From an uncultured bacterium (GTDB lineage: Bacteria; Elusimicrobiota; Elusimicrobia; Elusimicrobiales; Elusimicrobiaceae), in assembly GCA_949296525.1 (NCBI GenBank), contig CASFOP010000004.1:88268-152267 (forward strand): DNA of 64,000 nucleotides. Direction: 5' to 3'. The translations under genes and the position numbers were made by a program. Shown here one piece after another: positions 1 to 7,162 of the stretch (position 1 is the first letter of the stretch; every line of letters starts with the position of its first letter). The notes beneath the pieces were generated by a model. It saw nothing but the letters and a program-made list of their open reading frames with translations, searched no databases and was not told the origin of the DNA.

Positions 1-344
1 GCGGAAAAAGCAAACAGCGCGGCCAGCTCCGCGGCGGCCTCCTGTTTAAATTTATCAAAGGAGCCAAAACGCTGGGAGGCTGACACGTCGCAGGCAATCA
101 TCAGCGTCAGTTCGCGCTCTTCATTAAATTTTTTGACGTAAGGGGTGCCGCTGCGCGCGGTGACGTTCCAGTCTATGCTGCGCACATCGTCGCCTGGGAT
201 ATATTCGCGCACTTCGGCAAATTCTATACCCTGGCCTTTGAACGCACTGAGATACTCCCCGGCAAAGGTTTCTTCCACCAGTTTGCCGGTTTGTATTTCA
301 ATCTGCCGTACCTTTTTTAAAATGTCGGCGGTGTCCATGCGCAT
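1..344 (-). CDS. DUF58 domain protein (partial, 3' end cut by window)
   Basis: The first 114 or so residues of a DUF58 protein read leftward off the window edge. The segment contains the family's signature 'FAEVREYIPGDDVRS' followed by 'IDWNVTARSGTPYVKKF' and then 'MIACDVSAS', the start of a vWA-like fold with a DxSxS-type metal site. A GGGGAG ribosome site lies just upstream of the ATG; a second in-frame ATG lies two codons in. It starts 22 bases after the moxR stop, the usual MoxR-DUF58 pairing. Such pairs are thought to act as an ATPase plus a vWA-like partner in envelope or metalloenzyme maturation; the exact substrate cannot be told from here. Confidence 0.85.
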   Translation of the reverse strand, partial: MRMDTADILKKVRQIEIQTGKLVEETFAGEYLSAFKGQGIEFAEVREYIPGDDVRSIDWNVTARSGTPYVKKFNEERELTLMIACDVSASQRFGSFDKFKQEAAAELAALFAFS

Positions 345-365
345 AACGTCTGCTCCCCGCGTCGA

Positions 366-1349
366 TTAAGGTACGTCCACGGCTTCAAAAACTTCTTTGA
401 TGATTTGATCGGAGGTGATATTTTCCGCTTCGGCTTCATAAGAGAGCAGCACGCGGTGGCGCAGTACGTCCAGCCCCACGGCTTTAATATCTTCCGGCGT
501 AACGTATCCGCGGCCGTTTAAGAAAGCGTAGGCTTTGGCCGCCTGCGTCAGGAAAATGGTTGCGCGCGGGCTGGCGCCGTAGGCGATAAAAGAGGCCAGT
601 TTATCCAATTTGTAGGCTTTGGGTTCGCGCGTGGCGAAAACGAGTTCTACAATATAGTTTTTGATTTTTTCGTCCACATAAATGCCGTCTACCACCTGGC
701 GTGCCCTTAAAATCATTTCCGGCGTGACGGAAGTGTTCATTTTGATGGCCTGGTGAGAGGACATACGCTCCAAAATCTGCTTTTCTTCTTCTTTGGTGGG
801 GTAGGTGATCAGCACTTTGAGCATGAAGCGGTCTACCTGCGCTTCTGGCAGCGGGTAGGTGCCTTCCTGCTCTACGGGGTTTTGGGTGGCCAGCACCATA
901 AACGGCGCGGGCAGTTTATAGGTTTGCTCTCCGATGGTCACCTGCCGTTCCTGCATGGCTTCCAGCAGGGCGCTTTGCACCTTGGCGGGGGAACGGTTAA
1001 TTTCGTCGGCCAGCACAAAGTTGGAAAAAATCGGCCCGCGTTTGGGGTAGAAAAGCCCGTCTTTGGGATTAAAAATTAAGGTACCGGTAATATCGGCTGG
1101 CAGCAAATCCGGTGTAAACTGGATGCGTTGAAATTGGGCCTGAATGGCCGCGGCCAAAGTCTTAACGGCCAGGGTTTTTGCCAGGCCGGGCACGCCTTCA
1201 ATCAGAATATGCCCGTCTGCCAGCAGGGCCACCAGCATTTTTTCAATAAGGTCTTCCTGTCCGACGATAACTTTGCTTACTTCGCGTTTTAAATCCTGCA
1301 AAAACAGGCTTTCATTTTGTACCTGTTTGTTTAGCGTGGTAATATCCAT
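366..1349 (-). CDS. MoxR family AAA+ ATPase
   Basis: A 327-residue AAA+ ATPase of the MoxR group. Walker A is 'EGVPGLAKT', Walker B 'VLADEINR', sensor 1 'VLATQNPVEQEGTYPLPEA', all close to the family consensus. The open frame extends 63 codons further upstream, but that stretch is low-quality and hydrophobic; the chosen ATG at 1349 is preceded by GGAGGGG and starts with the usual helical MoxR N-terminus. A TATAAT-like -10 lies on this strand at 1407-1402. MoxR proteins act as chaperone-like remodelers with vWA-domain partners, which fits the DUF58 gene immediately downstream. Function beyond that is inference. Confidence 0.92.
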   Translation of the reverse strand: MDITTLNKQVQNESLFLQDLKREVSKVIVGQEDLIEKMLVALLADGHILIEGVPGLAKTLAVKTLAAAIQAQFQRIQFTPDLLPADITGTLIFNPKDGLFYPKRGPIFSNFVLADEINRSPAKVQSALLEAMQERQVTIGEQTYKLPAPFMVLATQNPVEQEGTYPLPEAQVDRFMLKVLITYPTKEEEKQILERMSSHQAIKMNTSVTPEMILRARQVVDGIYVDEKIKNYIVELVFATREPKAYKLDKLASFIAYGASPRATIFLTQAAKAYAFLNGRGYVTPEDIKAVGLDVLRHRVLLSYEAEAENITSDQIIKEVFEAVDVP

Positions 1350-1519
1350 AAACCCCTCCCCAAAGTGTGGCGGCTCTCGCAGGGTGCCGGCCCTTTTCTT
1401 TATTATAACTAAAATGTTCCACACGCGGAAGATGTGCGAAAGGATTAGATGGAAAAAAACAGGCGGCCCTTGCGGGTGCATACGGGGCAGGCAAATTGGG
1501 AAGAGAAAGAAAGGAAAAA

Positions 1520-1549
1520 ATAAAAATCCCCCGTCCAAAGACGGGGGGA
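1520..1549 (-). terminator. Rho-independent terminator of the fmt-rplS operon
   Basis: On the minus strand a GC-rich stem (1548-1540 paired with 1535-1527, loop TTTG) is followed by a T-rich tract. It lies 35 bases after the rplS stop codon and closes the leftward operon that begins at fmt. Confidence 0.85.
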
Positions 1550-1583
1550 ATTCTTGGAGGAAATAATTCGGCCCGTGGCCTTC

Positions 1584-1997
1584 TTATTTAGCCTCGGCGG
1601 CGGGCTGCTGAGCGGCGGCCTCTTCGCCAGCGGCGGCGGTTTCAGCCGCGGCGCCGGTCTGTTTTTTTACTTCCTGCAGACGGGCGGCTTTGCCGGAGAG
1701 TTTCTTTAAGTAGTTCAGTTTGGCTCTGCGCACTTTACCGCTCTTTAATACTTCAATGCTTTCCACGCGGGGGGAGTGCACGGGGAAAATTCTTTCCACG
1801 CCCACGCCGAACGAAATTTTGCGCACCGTAAAGGTTTCGCTGATGCCGCTGCCTTTGCGGCCGATGACCACGCCGTCAAAAGCCTGCAGGCGTTCGTTGT
1901 CGCCTTCCACGACTTTGACTTTTACGCGCACCGTGTCGCCGGATTTAAAAGACGGCACGTTGGTCTTGAGGTTGTGTTTGATTTGGTTGATGTTCAT
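1584..1997 (-). CDS. rplS: 50S ribosomal protein L19
   Basis: L19, a large-subunit protein at the 30S/50S interface. Residues 1-105 match the family well, including '[16 protein letters not shown]', '[14 protein letters not shown]' and '[18 protein letters not shown]'. The 137-residue product is longer than the usual 115 or so because of an alanine/glutamate-rich tail from about residue 107. It lies 21 bases after trmD with an AGGAAG-type ribosome site, and is the last gene of the operon. The tail resembles in style the lysine/alanine tail on TrmD next door, suggesting lineage-specific low-complexity extensions. Confidence 0.97.
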   Translation of the reverse strand: MNINQIKHNLKTNVPSFKSGDTVRVKVKVVEGDNERLQAFDGVVIGRKGSGISETFTVRKISFGVGVERIFPVHSPRVESIEVLKSGKVRRAKLNYLKKLSGKAARLQEVKKQTGAAAETAAAGEEAAAQQPAAEAK

Positions 1998-2018
1998 AAC
2001 GCTTACTTCCTCCGAAAA

Positions 2019-2801
2019 TCATTTCTTCGTCTGTTTCTTTGTTTTCCGGGCGGTCTTCGCGGCGGGTTTGTCCGCGGTTTTTACCGCCTTCTTTTTGACG
2101 CTTTTGTTCACTGCGGCCTTTTTTGCCTGAGAGGTATTAAGCAAATCGGGTCTGTATTTTTTTGTCAGTTCCAAGGCTTTTTCCCGTTTCCAGGCTTCCA
2201 TTTGCTTGTGGTGCCCGCTCAAGAGCACCTGCGGCACTCTTTTACCCCGCCATACTTCGGGCCGTGTGTACTGCGGAGCTTCCAGCAGGCCGTCTTCAAA
2301 CGACTCGGAAACGGTTACGTCCTGTTTTTTAAACGTCCCCGGCAAAAGCCGCGTGACTGCGTCTATCATCACGGCCGAGGCCAGTTCCCCGCCGGTCAGG
2401 ATAAAATCCCCCAGCGATACTTCCATATCCATTTCGGGATACACGCGCTCGTCTATCCCTTCATAATGCCCGCACACAAAAATCAGGTGTTTCTTTTTGG
2501 CCAGTTTTTTGGCCAGCGCCTGCGTGAACGTCTGCCCGCGCGGGCTGGTCAGAATCACCACCGAATTTTTTTTGCGAAGGCTTTTTATTGCCCGGTACAG
2601 CGGCTCGGCTTTCATCAGCATGCCGGGGCCGCCCCCGTATGGCCTGTCGTCGAGCGTGTGGTGCTTGTCTTCGGTAAAGTCGCGCGGGTTGGTAAACCCG
2701 AGCTTGAGCACCCCTGCCTTTTGCGCCCTGCCCACGATACTCTGGCCCAAAGGGCCGGCCAGCATATCGGGGAACGCGGTGACGACGTCCACTTTCAACA
2801 T
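2019..2801 (-). CDS. trmD: tRNA (guanine-N1)-methyltransferase TrmD
   Basis: TrmD methylates G37 of tRNAs using S-adenosylmethionine and prevents +1 frameshifting. The 260-residue protein shows the SPOUT trefoil-knot signatures 'DRPYGGGPGML', 'CGHYEGIDERV' and 'LGDFILTGGELA'. The catalytic core ends near residue 225; the rest is a lysine/alanine/threonine-rich tail, unusual for the family. Its ATG overlaps the khpA stop by one base (TGATG), so translation is probably coupled. The normally intervening rimM is absent. Confidence 0.97.
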   Translation of the reverse strand: MLKVDVVTAFPDMLAGPLGQSIVGRAQKAGVLKLGFTNPRDFTEDKHHTLDDRPYGGGPGMLMKAEPLYRAIKSLRKKNSVVILTSPRGQTFTQALAKKLAKKKHLIFVCGHYEGIDERVYPEMDMEVSLGDFILTGGELASAVMIDAVTRLLPGTFKKQDVTVSESFEDGLLEAPQYTRPEVWRGKRVPQVLLSGHHKQMEAWKREKALELTKKYRPDLLNTSQAKKAAVNKSVKKKAVKTADKPAAKTARKTKKQTKK

Positions 2802-3031
2802 CAGTCTTCCAGCTTTAACGTAACTTTTACGTTTTGTTTGGCCGCCGCCGCACTCAGCACGGTGCGCACGGCCTTAATAATGCAGCCGTCTTTTCCGATT
2901 ACCTTGCCTTTGTCCTCGGGGGACACTTTGGTCGTCAGGTAAACTTTATTGTTCTCAACTTTTTCTTCTACCACCACATTATCCGGATTAGCGGAGAGGG
3001 ATTTGAGAAGGATAGTGGCTAACTCTTTCAT
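2801..3031 (-). CDS. khpA: KH domain RNA-binding protein KhpA
   Basis: A 76-residue single KH-domain protein. The RNA-binding GxxG loop is visible as 'GKVIGKDGCIIKAVRTV', the standard KhpA core. In other bacteria KhpA binds RNA, often with KhpB, and affects cell size and translation. Position directly after rpsP (8-base gap) and before trmD is the standard ribosomal operon order. Start chosen at the ATG with 'MKEL' as in homologues. Confidence 0.93.
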   Translation of the reverse strand: MKELATILLKSLSANPDNVVVEEKVENNKVYLTTKVSPEDKGKVIGKDGCIIKAVRTVLSAAAAKQNVKVTLKLED

Positions 3032-3039
3032 AACGCCTC

Positions 3040-3294
3040 TTATTTGGCGGCGGTTTGGGCTTTCTTGATCAGCGCGGCCACCGTTTCGGACGGTTTGGCG
3101 CCGTTTTTGATCCAGTGCTCCACGCGGTCCAGTTTAAGGTTAATCTGTTTGGCGGTTTCTTTGTTGCACGGATCATACTGACCCAACACTTCTTTGGCTT
3201 CAGAGCCGACGGCGGTTTTCTTTTCAATCGCTACGACTCTGTACTGCGCGTGGGCTTTTTTACCCACTCTCTGTAATCTGATGACGACTGCCAT
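3040..3294 (-). CDS. rpsP: 30S ribosomal protein S16
   Basis: An 84-residue S16, a small-subunit assembly protein. 'VIRLQRVGKKAHAQYRVVA' and 'LGQYDPCNKE' match the family; the length is typical. The open frame runs 41 codons further upstream into rpe, but the ATG at 3294 has a clear AAGGAG ribosome site and gives the canonical N-terminus 'MAVVIRLQR'. It lies 43 bases after rpe in the same operon. Confidence 0.97.
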   Translation of the reverse strand: MAVVIRLQRVGKKAHAQYRVVAIEKKTAVGSEAKEVLGQYDPCNKETAKQINLKLDRVEHWIKNGAKPSETVAALIKKAQTAAK

Positions 3295-3337
3295 GTGTAA
3301 CTTCTCCTTATGTTCGCCCTTATAAAGGGCGGTGTAA

Positions 3338-4024
3338 TTAAATCGTGGCGGCCCGGCGTATATCGGCCAGGGCCTTTTGGGGGTCTGAGGCGGCGAATAT
3401 GGCGTTTCCCGCCACAAACGCGTCCGCCCCCGCCCGTGCCGCTTCGGCAGCGGTTTGGGCGTTAATCCCTCCGTCCACCTCCAGCCATACGGGCCGTCCG
3501 GCGGCGTTGATTTGCGCGCGCACGGCGGCTATTTGTGCTGGGCTGTGCGGCAGGAAACTCTGCCCCCCAAACCCCGGCTGCACGGTCATAACCAGGACCA
3601 AATCCAGCAGGTCCGAATAATTCCCCAGGCGTTTCGGGTCCGTATCCGGTTTAACGGACAGGCCCGCTTTTACGCCCAGTTTTTTAATCAGTAAAAGAGC
3701 TTCTTTTACGTCGTCCTCGGCCTCAATATGCACGGTCAGCATGTCCGCTCCGGCCTTGGCAAACGCTTCTATAAATTTTAACGGACGCTGCACCATCAGG
3801 TGTACGTCCAGCGGCAGCTGCGCTCGGCCGCACAAGTTTTTTACCACAGCGGGGCCGAAACTCAAATTCGGCACGAAATGGCCGTCCATCACGTCCACAT
3901 GCAGCCAGTCCGCCCCGGCTTTGCGCACCGTTTCCACATCGCGGCCCAGGTTCCATAAATCGGCCGACAAAATGGAAGGCGCAATAATTATTTTACCATT
4001 TGCGGGGCCGATTTTGGAAGTCAT
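3338..4024 (-). CDS. rpe: Ribulose-phosphate 3-epimerase
   Basis: A TIM-barrel epimerase interconverting ribulose 5-phosphate and xylulose 5-phosphate in the pentose phosphate pathway. Metal and catalytic motifs are present: 'APSILSADLWNL', 'LHVDVMDGHFVPN', 'DVHLMVQRP', 'MTVQPGFGGQSF' and 'EVDGGIN'; the phosphate-binding 'FVAGNAIF' near the C-terminus is also seen. Length 228 residues is normal. Its start overlaps the preceding gene's stop by four bases (ATGA), so it is cotranslated with the PASTA gene. Confidence 0.96.
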   Translation of the reverse strand: MTSKIGPANGKIIIAPSILSADLWNLGRDVETVRKAGADWLHVDVMDGHFVPNLSFGPAVVKNLCGRAQLPLDVHLMVQRPLKFIEAFAKAGADMLTVHIEAEDDVKEALLLIKKLGVKAGLSVKPDTDPKRLGNYSDLLDLVLVMTVQPGFGGQSFLPHSPAQIAAVRAQINAAGRPVWLEVDGGINAQTAAEAARAGADAFVAGNAIFAASDPQKALADIRRAATI

Positions 4025-5022
4025 TGTATTTCGCGCTCCCGCACCAGGATGCCGTCCGACAAAATGCGGAAGGTTGCTTTGCCGCTGTACGAGATTTCCA
4101 AATCTATCTTGCTGCCGGGCTGTTTACTTTCGTTGATGACTTCGCGCTCGCCGTTGTCGTCAATGAGCACAATGCGTACGCGCATGGCTTTTTTACCCTG
4201 CGGCAGTTCATAATGCAAATGGTATATCTTTTCATCTTCGGAAGCCTCGCGGCGGCTGACGGTTACTTCCAGCGCCGAACCGGGGGCCAGCTCACTGTCG
4301 GCCGACGGGCTTTGCTCCGCAATCGTGCCGTATGGGAAGGGTGAGTGGGCATCTTCCTTTACGGTTAAATTCATATTCTGCTGGCTGGCCCAGAGAGTTG
4401 CTTCCGCCAGTTTTTTATTGCGGAAATCCGGCACCAAAATCACGCTGGCCGGCGGCTGTCCGTTAGAGAGAGTCAGCGTTACTTTGTCTCCACGCGAAAG
4501 CATGCTGTCCGCTTCAGGTGCCTGGGAAATAATCAGGCCTTTTTCCACCGTCAGAGAATAGGCGTTTTCCACTTTTTCCACCTGCAGGCCCGCCTGGCGT
4601 ACAGCCAGCTGCGCCGCGCGCAGGTCCAGCCCTTCCACGGACGGGACAAACACCATTTCATCTCCCTGGGAAATCCATACGCGGATGACGCGCCCTTCGC
4701 GCACGGTGCTGCCGGCGGAGGGGATTTGGCGCAGGACGGAGCCGGGGGGGACATTGTCAGCAAATTCCAGGCCGGCCTGCTTCATGGCCAGGTTGACCGA
4801 AGCCAGCGAGTTCAGCGCTGCGGTAACGGGTTTTTTGGTAATATCGGGCACCTGCACTTCCTGACGGGTATGCACCATGGCCCCCATAACCCAGTCAATG
4901 GAAATAAAGATAAGTAATACAAAAAAAACAAAAATCACGCCCGCTATAATCCATTTGGTGCGGGAGGAATTTTTTGTTTTGCCGATAAATTCTTCAAAAC
5001 TGATGTCTGTATTTTTAGCCAT
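4021..5022 (-). CDS. Membrane-anchored PASTA domain protein (no kinase)
   Basis: A 333-residue protein with a short cytoplasmic N-terminus, one membrane segment at about residues 24-46, and three extracytoplasmic PASTA repeats (about 55-125, 126-195, 196-262), each with the typical 'VPD/VPS...A...L...G' pattern and 'SQAPEADS' or 'EQSPSADS' ends. A beta-rich tail of about 70 residues follows. PASTA domains bind peptidoglycan fragments and usually sit on Ser/Thr kinases or penicillin-binding proteins; here there is no kinase or transpeptidase domain. It overlaps fmt by eight bases and rpe by four. Likely a cell-wall sensor or anchoring protein; the precise role is unknown. Confidence 0.85.
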   Translation of the reverse strand: MAKNTDISFEEFIGKTKNSSRTKWIIAGVIFVFFVLLIFISIDWVMGAMVHTRQEVQVPDITKKPVTAALNSLASVNLAMKQAGLEFADNVPPGSVLRQIPSAGSTVREGRVIRVWISQGDEMVFVPSVEGLDLRAAQLAVRQAGLQVEKVENAYSLTVEKGLIISQAPEADSMLSRGDKVTLTLSNGQPPASVILVPDFRNKKLAEATLWASQQNMNLTVKEDAHSPFPYGTIAEQSPSADSELAPGSALEVTVSRREASEDEKIYHLHYELPQGKKAMRVRIVLIDDNGEREVINESKQPGSKIDLEISYSGKATFRILSDGILVREREIQ

Positions 5023-5986
5023 GAAAAATAAACACCTCCGTGCCGGGTTTAATGCCGTGGCCGTTGGCGTACGCCGCCGCGGGCATGGGCTTTTTGCCGG
5101 CCGGATGCACCTGCGTAATCCAAATACTTCCTTGTTTACATTTTACTAAAATTCCGTTTGGGCTTTCAACGCGCAGCACCGTCCCGGCCCGGACTGCCGC
5201 ATCGGCCGGGGGTTCCGGCCCGTCCGGCAGGCGCGTGCGCAGGATTTGCAGCGGCTCTTCTTTGCCGTGCAAACAGATGCTAGTTCGTGCCTTGGGGCCG
5301 CAGGCCAGCCCGCGCACCCTATGGTGTATTTCTTCAGCTGCCATGGTGTCAAAACAAATCAGCGCGCCTTCTTTTTTAATCATGGGGGCCAGGGTGGGCT
5401 CGCCCGTCTGCGGGATTTTAATGATTTCGCCCGCTTCCAGGCGCGTAAGGGTTTCTTTTAAAGCTTCCAGCCCCAGCGGGATTAGTTTGCCAAACAGGCT
5501 CTGGGCGTCGTCCTGCGGGTCTATGGGAATTTCTTTTTGCAGGAAAAGCGGGCCATCGTCCATGCCCGGGGCGATCCAAAACACACTGACGCCCGTTTTG
5601 GAAAAGTTATTAAATAAGGAATGTTGTACCGGCGCGGCGCCGCGCAAAAGCGGCAAAAGCGAAAAATGCACGTTTAAAAAACCCGTCTTGGCCAGGGCCA
5701 GAAAGTCGGGGCGGAAAATTTTGCCAAACGCCACCACCACACCGATATCAAAAGGAATGTTTTTTACTTCTTCGTAAATATCTTTTAGTTTGTCCGGCGA
5801 GCGTACCGGCAGGCCCAGCTCCAGCGCGCGGCTTTTGACGGGGCAGGGGGTAATGACCATGCCGCGCCCGCGCGGTTTGTCGGCCTGCGTAACGACCAGC
5901 TGCACGTCGGTCAGTTCATGGGCCAGCTCCAAATACGGCACGGCGATGTCCGGCGTGCCGAAGAAAATCGTTTTGAGTTTGTTCAT
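5015..5986 (-). CDS. fmt: Methionyl-tRNA formyltransferase
   Basis: Transfers a formyl group from 10-formyl-tetrahydrofolate to initiator Met-tRNA. The 323-residue protein carries the formyltransferase core with 'FFGTPDIAVPYL', 'VVVAFGKIF' and the catalytic 'NVHFSLLPLLRGAAPVQHS' (Asn, His and a downstream Asp in 'GMDDGPL'), then the C-terminal OB-like tRNA-binding domain. It is the first gene of the leftward operon. No Shine-Dalgarno is seen; instead a TAAAAT -10 element lies seven bases before the ATG, suggesting a leaderless mRNA. Confidence 0.96.
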   Translation of the reverse strand: MNKLKTIFFGTPDIAVPYLELAHELTDVQLVVTQADKPRGRGMVITPCPVKSRALELGLPVRSPDKLKDIYEEVKNIPFDIGVVVAFGKIFRPDFLALAKTGFLNVHFSLLPLLRGAAPVQHSLFNNFSKTGVSVFWIAPGMDDGPLFLQKEIPIDPQDDAQSLFGKLIPLGLEALKETLTRLEAGEIIKIPQTGEPTLAPMIKKEGALICFDTMAAEEIHHRVRGLACGPKARTSICLHGKEEPLQILRTRLPDGPEPPADAAVRAGTVLRVESPNGILVKCKQGSIWITQVHPAGKKPMPAAAYANGHGIKPGTEVFIFHG

Positions 5987-5993
5987 TTTATAT

Positions 5994-5999
5994 ATTTTA
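5994..5999 (-). promoter_or_regulatory. Probable -10 element of fmt (leaderless)
   Basis: TAAAAT on the minus strand, seven bases before the fmt ATG, in an AT-rich stretch with no ribosome site. No good -35 hexamer is seen 17 bases further upstream. With the start point about seven bases from the -10, transcription would begin at or next to the ATG. Confidence 0.45.
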
Positions 6000-6076
6000 A
6001 CAAATGGAAAAGTGGGTTTGATAAAAAAAGAAATTTTTGGAATAATATATTTGTTTAGGAGGTTGTGCAGTAAAAG

Positions 6077-6356
6077 ATAAGCCTTAAACGCGGCTTATAT
6101 ACAATTTGGTTCTGTTTTTGGAATCGCGCTTCGGCGCGAAGAGCTTTTGGGAATCAAAGGCGACTTATCTCTCCAAAAACGGCTCGTTATGAGGCAAACA
6201 GTAAACGGACTAATTACCCGGTTGCTGTTTGCCGAGTTCTTGTTGTGTATATACACGGCAAGGCACGGCTGTTGCATTTTGGGTAAGAGATAAGTGCTCA
6301 AACGTAACGGCCGTTTTTATCGGTCAAAAAAGCCAACTTACATAACGAGGTATCCA
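6077..6356 (+). ncRNA. Structured leader or small RNA candidate, rich in inverted repeats
   Basis: No convincing gene lies between fmt and the barrel gene, but the stretch is dense in complementary segments: 6077-6083 with 6092-6098; a six-pair stem closed by a UUCG tetraloop at 6124-6139; 6163-6172 with 6286-6295 (ten perfect pairs, long range); 6193-6204 with 6222-6233 (one mismatch); a 12-base palindrome at 6245-6256; and 6183-6191, perfectly complementary to 6341-6349, which contains the ribosome site of the downstream gene. Some of these are mutually exclusive, as expected of a regulatory leader. A 68-residue minus-strand open frame here looks spurious. Confidence 0.4.
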
Positions 6357-7106
6357 ATGAAAAAAGTATTATGGGCTGTATGTTTGGCCGTTCTGGCCGC
6401 GCCGTCCTGGGCTGAGCCATATGCTCCTTCCCAGTATGCGCCCGTTCAATATGTTCCGGTGCAGTATGTTCCGGCTCAGTATGTTCCGGCTCAGTATGCT
6501 CCTGCCCCGGCAGCGTCTGCTCCCGCCGCTGCAGAATATGAAACGGCGCCTGCGGTACGGAAGCGGAATTTGTTTTCCCTGGGGGCAGGTCTGGTTATTC
6601 CTACGGGAAATGTGATAGAGGAAGGAGACCTGTCTCTAAAAGCAGGCGGGCCCGGGGGCGGGATAGAACTGCAATATTTAAATTTTCTGAATGAACGCTT
6701 TGCTTTGGGCGTGGAGTTTGGCGGTACGGTGCTGACGGAAGAAACAGAAAACTATTATGGGTATGAAATCAAAACCAAGAGCCAGACCTTGCACGGCATG
6801 ATATCCGGGCGTTTATATGTTAATCCAAATAACAAAAATTTAGTGTATGTCCCGTTTGGTGTGGGATTTGTGCAGGGGGAACTGGATTGGGATATTTATA
6901 CAGGAGGAGTGAAGAGATTGGTATTGAATGATTTTTCAGATACGGCCCCTGCGGGTTACATCGGCTTGGGGGTGGAATTGGAAAGGACAGAAGAAAGCCT
7001 GATTTCATTAGAAGCCCGGTATCACATGGCGTGGTTTCGTAAAAGCGGTATTAGTGCCACCTACAGCTATGTATCCATTATGTTAAAAGCAGGCGGTCTT
7101 TTTTAA
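6357..7106 (+). CDS. Outer-membrane beta-barrel protein with pentapeptide repeats
   Basis: A 249-residue exported protein: signal peptide 'MKKVLWAVCLAVLAAPSWA', then a Pro/Ala/Tyr-rich spacer of five QYxPx repeats, then from about residue 75 a beta-barrel of the outer-membrane OMP_b-brl type ('FSLGAGLVIPTGN', alternating aromatic strands). The last residues 'SIMLKAGGLF' end in Phe as in many outer-membrane proteins. Start chosen at 6357 because of the signal peptide and the ACGAGG ribosome site; the frame is open 21 codons further upstream. That ribosome site can pair with 6183-6191 in the leader. Function unknown; possibly a porin-like or adhesive surface protein. Confidence 0.75.
   Translation: MKKVLWAVCLAVLAAPSWAEPYAPSQYAPVQYVPVQYVPAQYVPAQYAPAPAASAPAAAEYETAPAVRKRNLFSLGAGLVIPTGNVIEEGDLSLKAGGPGGGIELQYLNFLNERFALGVEFGGTVLTEETENYYGYEIKTKSQTLHGMISGRLYVNPNNKNLVYVPFGVGFVQGELDWDIYTGGVKRLVLNDFSDTAPAGYIGLGVELERTEESLISLEARYHMAWFRKSGISATYSYVSIMLKAGGLF
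6432..6506 (+). repeat. Five tandem 15-base repeats (QYxPx)
   Basis: Five in-frame 15-base units, units 3 and 4 identical, encode (QY[AV]P[VA])5 just after the signal peptide of the barrel gene. In-frame repeats like this can change copy number without breaking the frame. Confidence 0.9.
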
Positions 7107-7125
7107 TATAAGAAAATATATTTAA

Positions 7126-7158
7126 ACGGCCCGTTTTATAAAGAAACGGGTCGTTTTT
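7126..7158 (+). terminator. Terminator of the barrel gene
   Basis: Stem 7126-7136 with 7144-7154 (eleven pairs including one G-T), followed by five T. It lies 20 bases after the barrel gene stop and faces the convergent MATE gene ending at 7163, so it may serve both directions. Confidence 0.85.
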
Positions 7159-7162
7159 GGAT

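Noticed and set aside
6095..6301. A 68-residue minus-strand open frame in the leader before the barrel gene
   Set aside because: No ribosome site, no recognisable motif, and it coincides with the inverted repeats; better explained as structured RNA.
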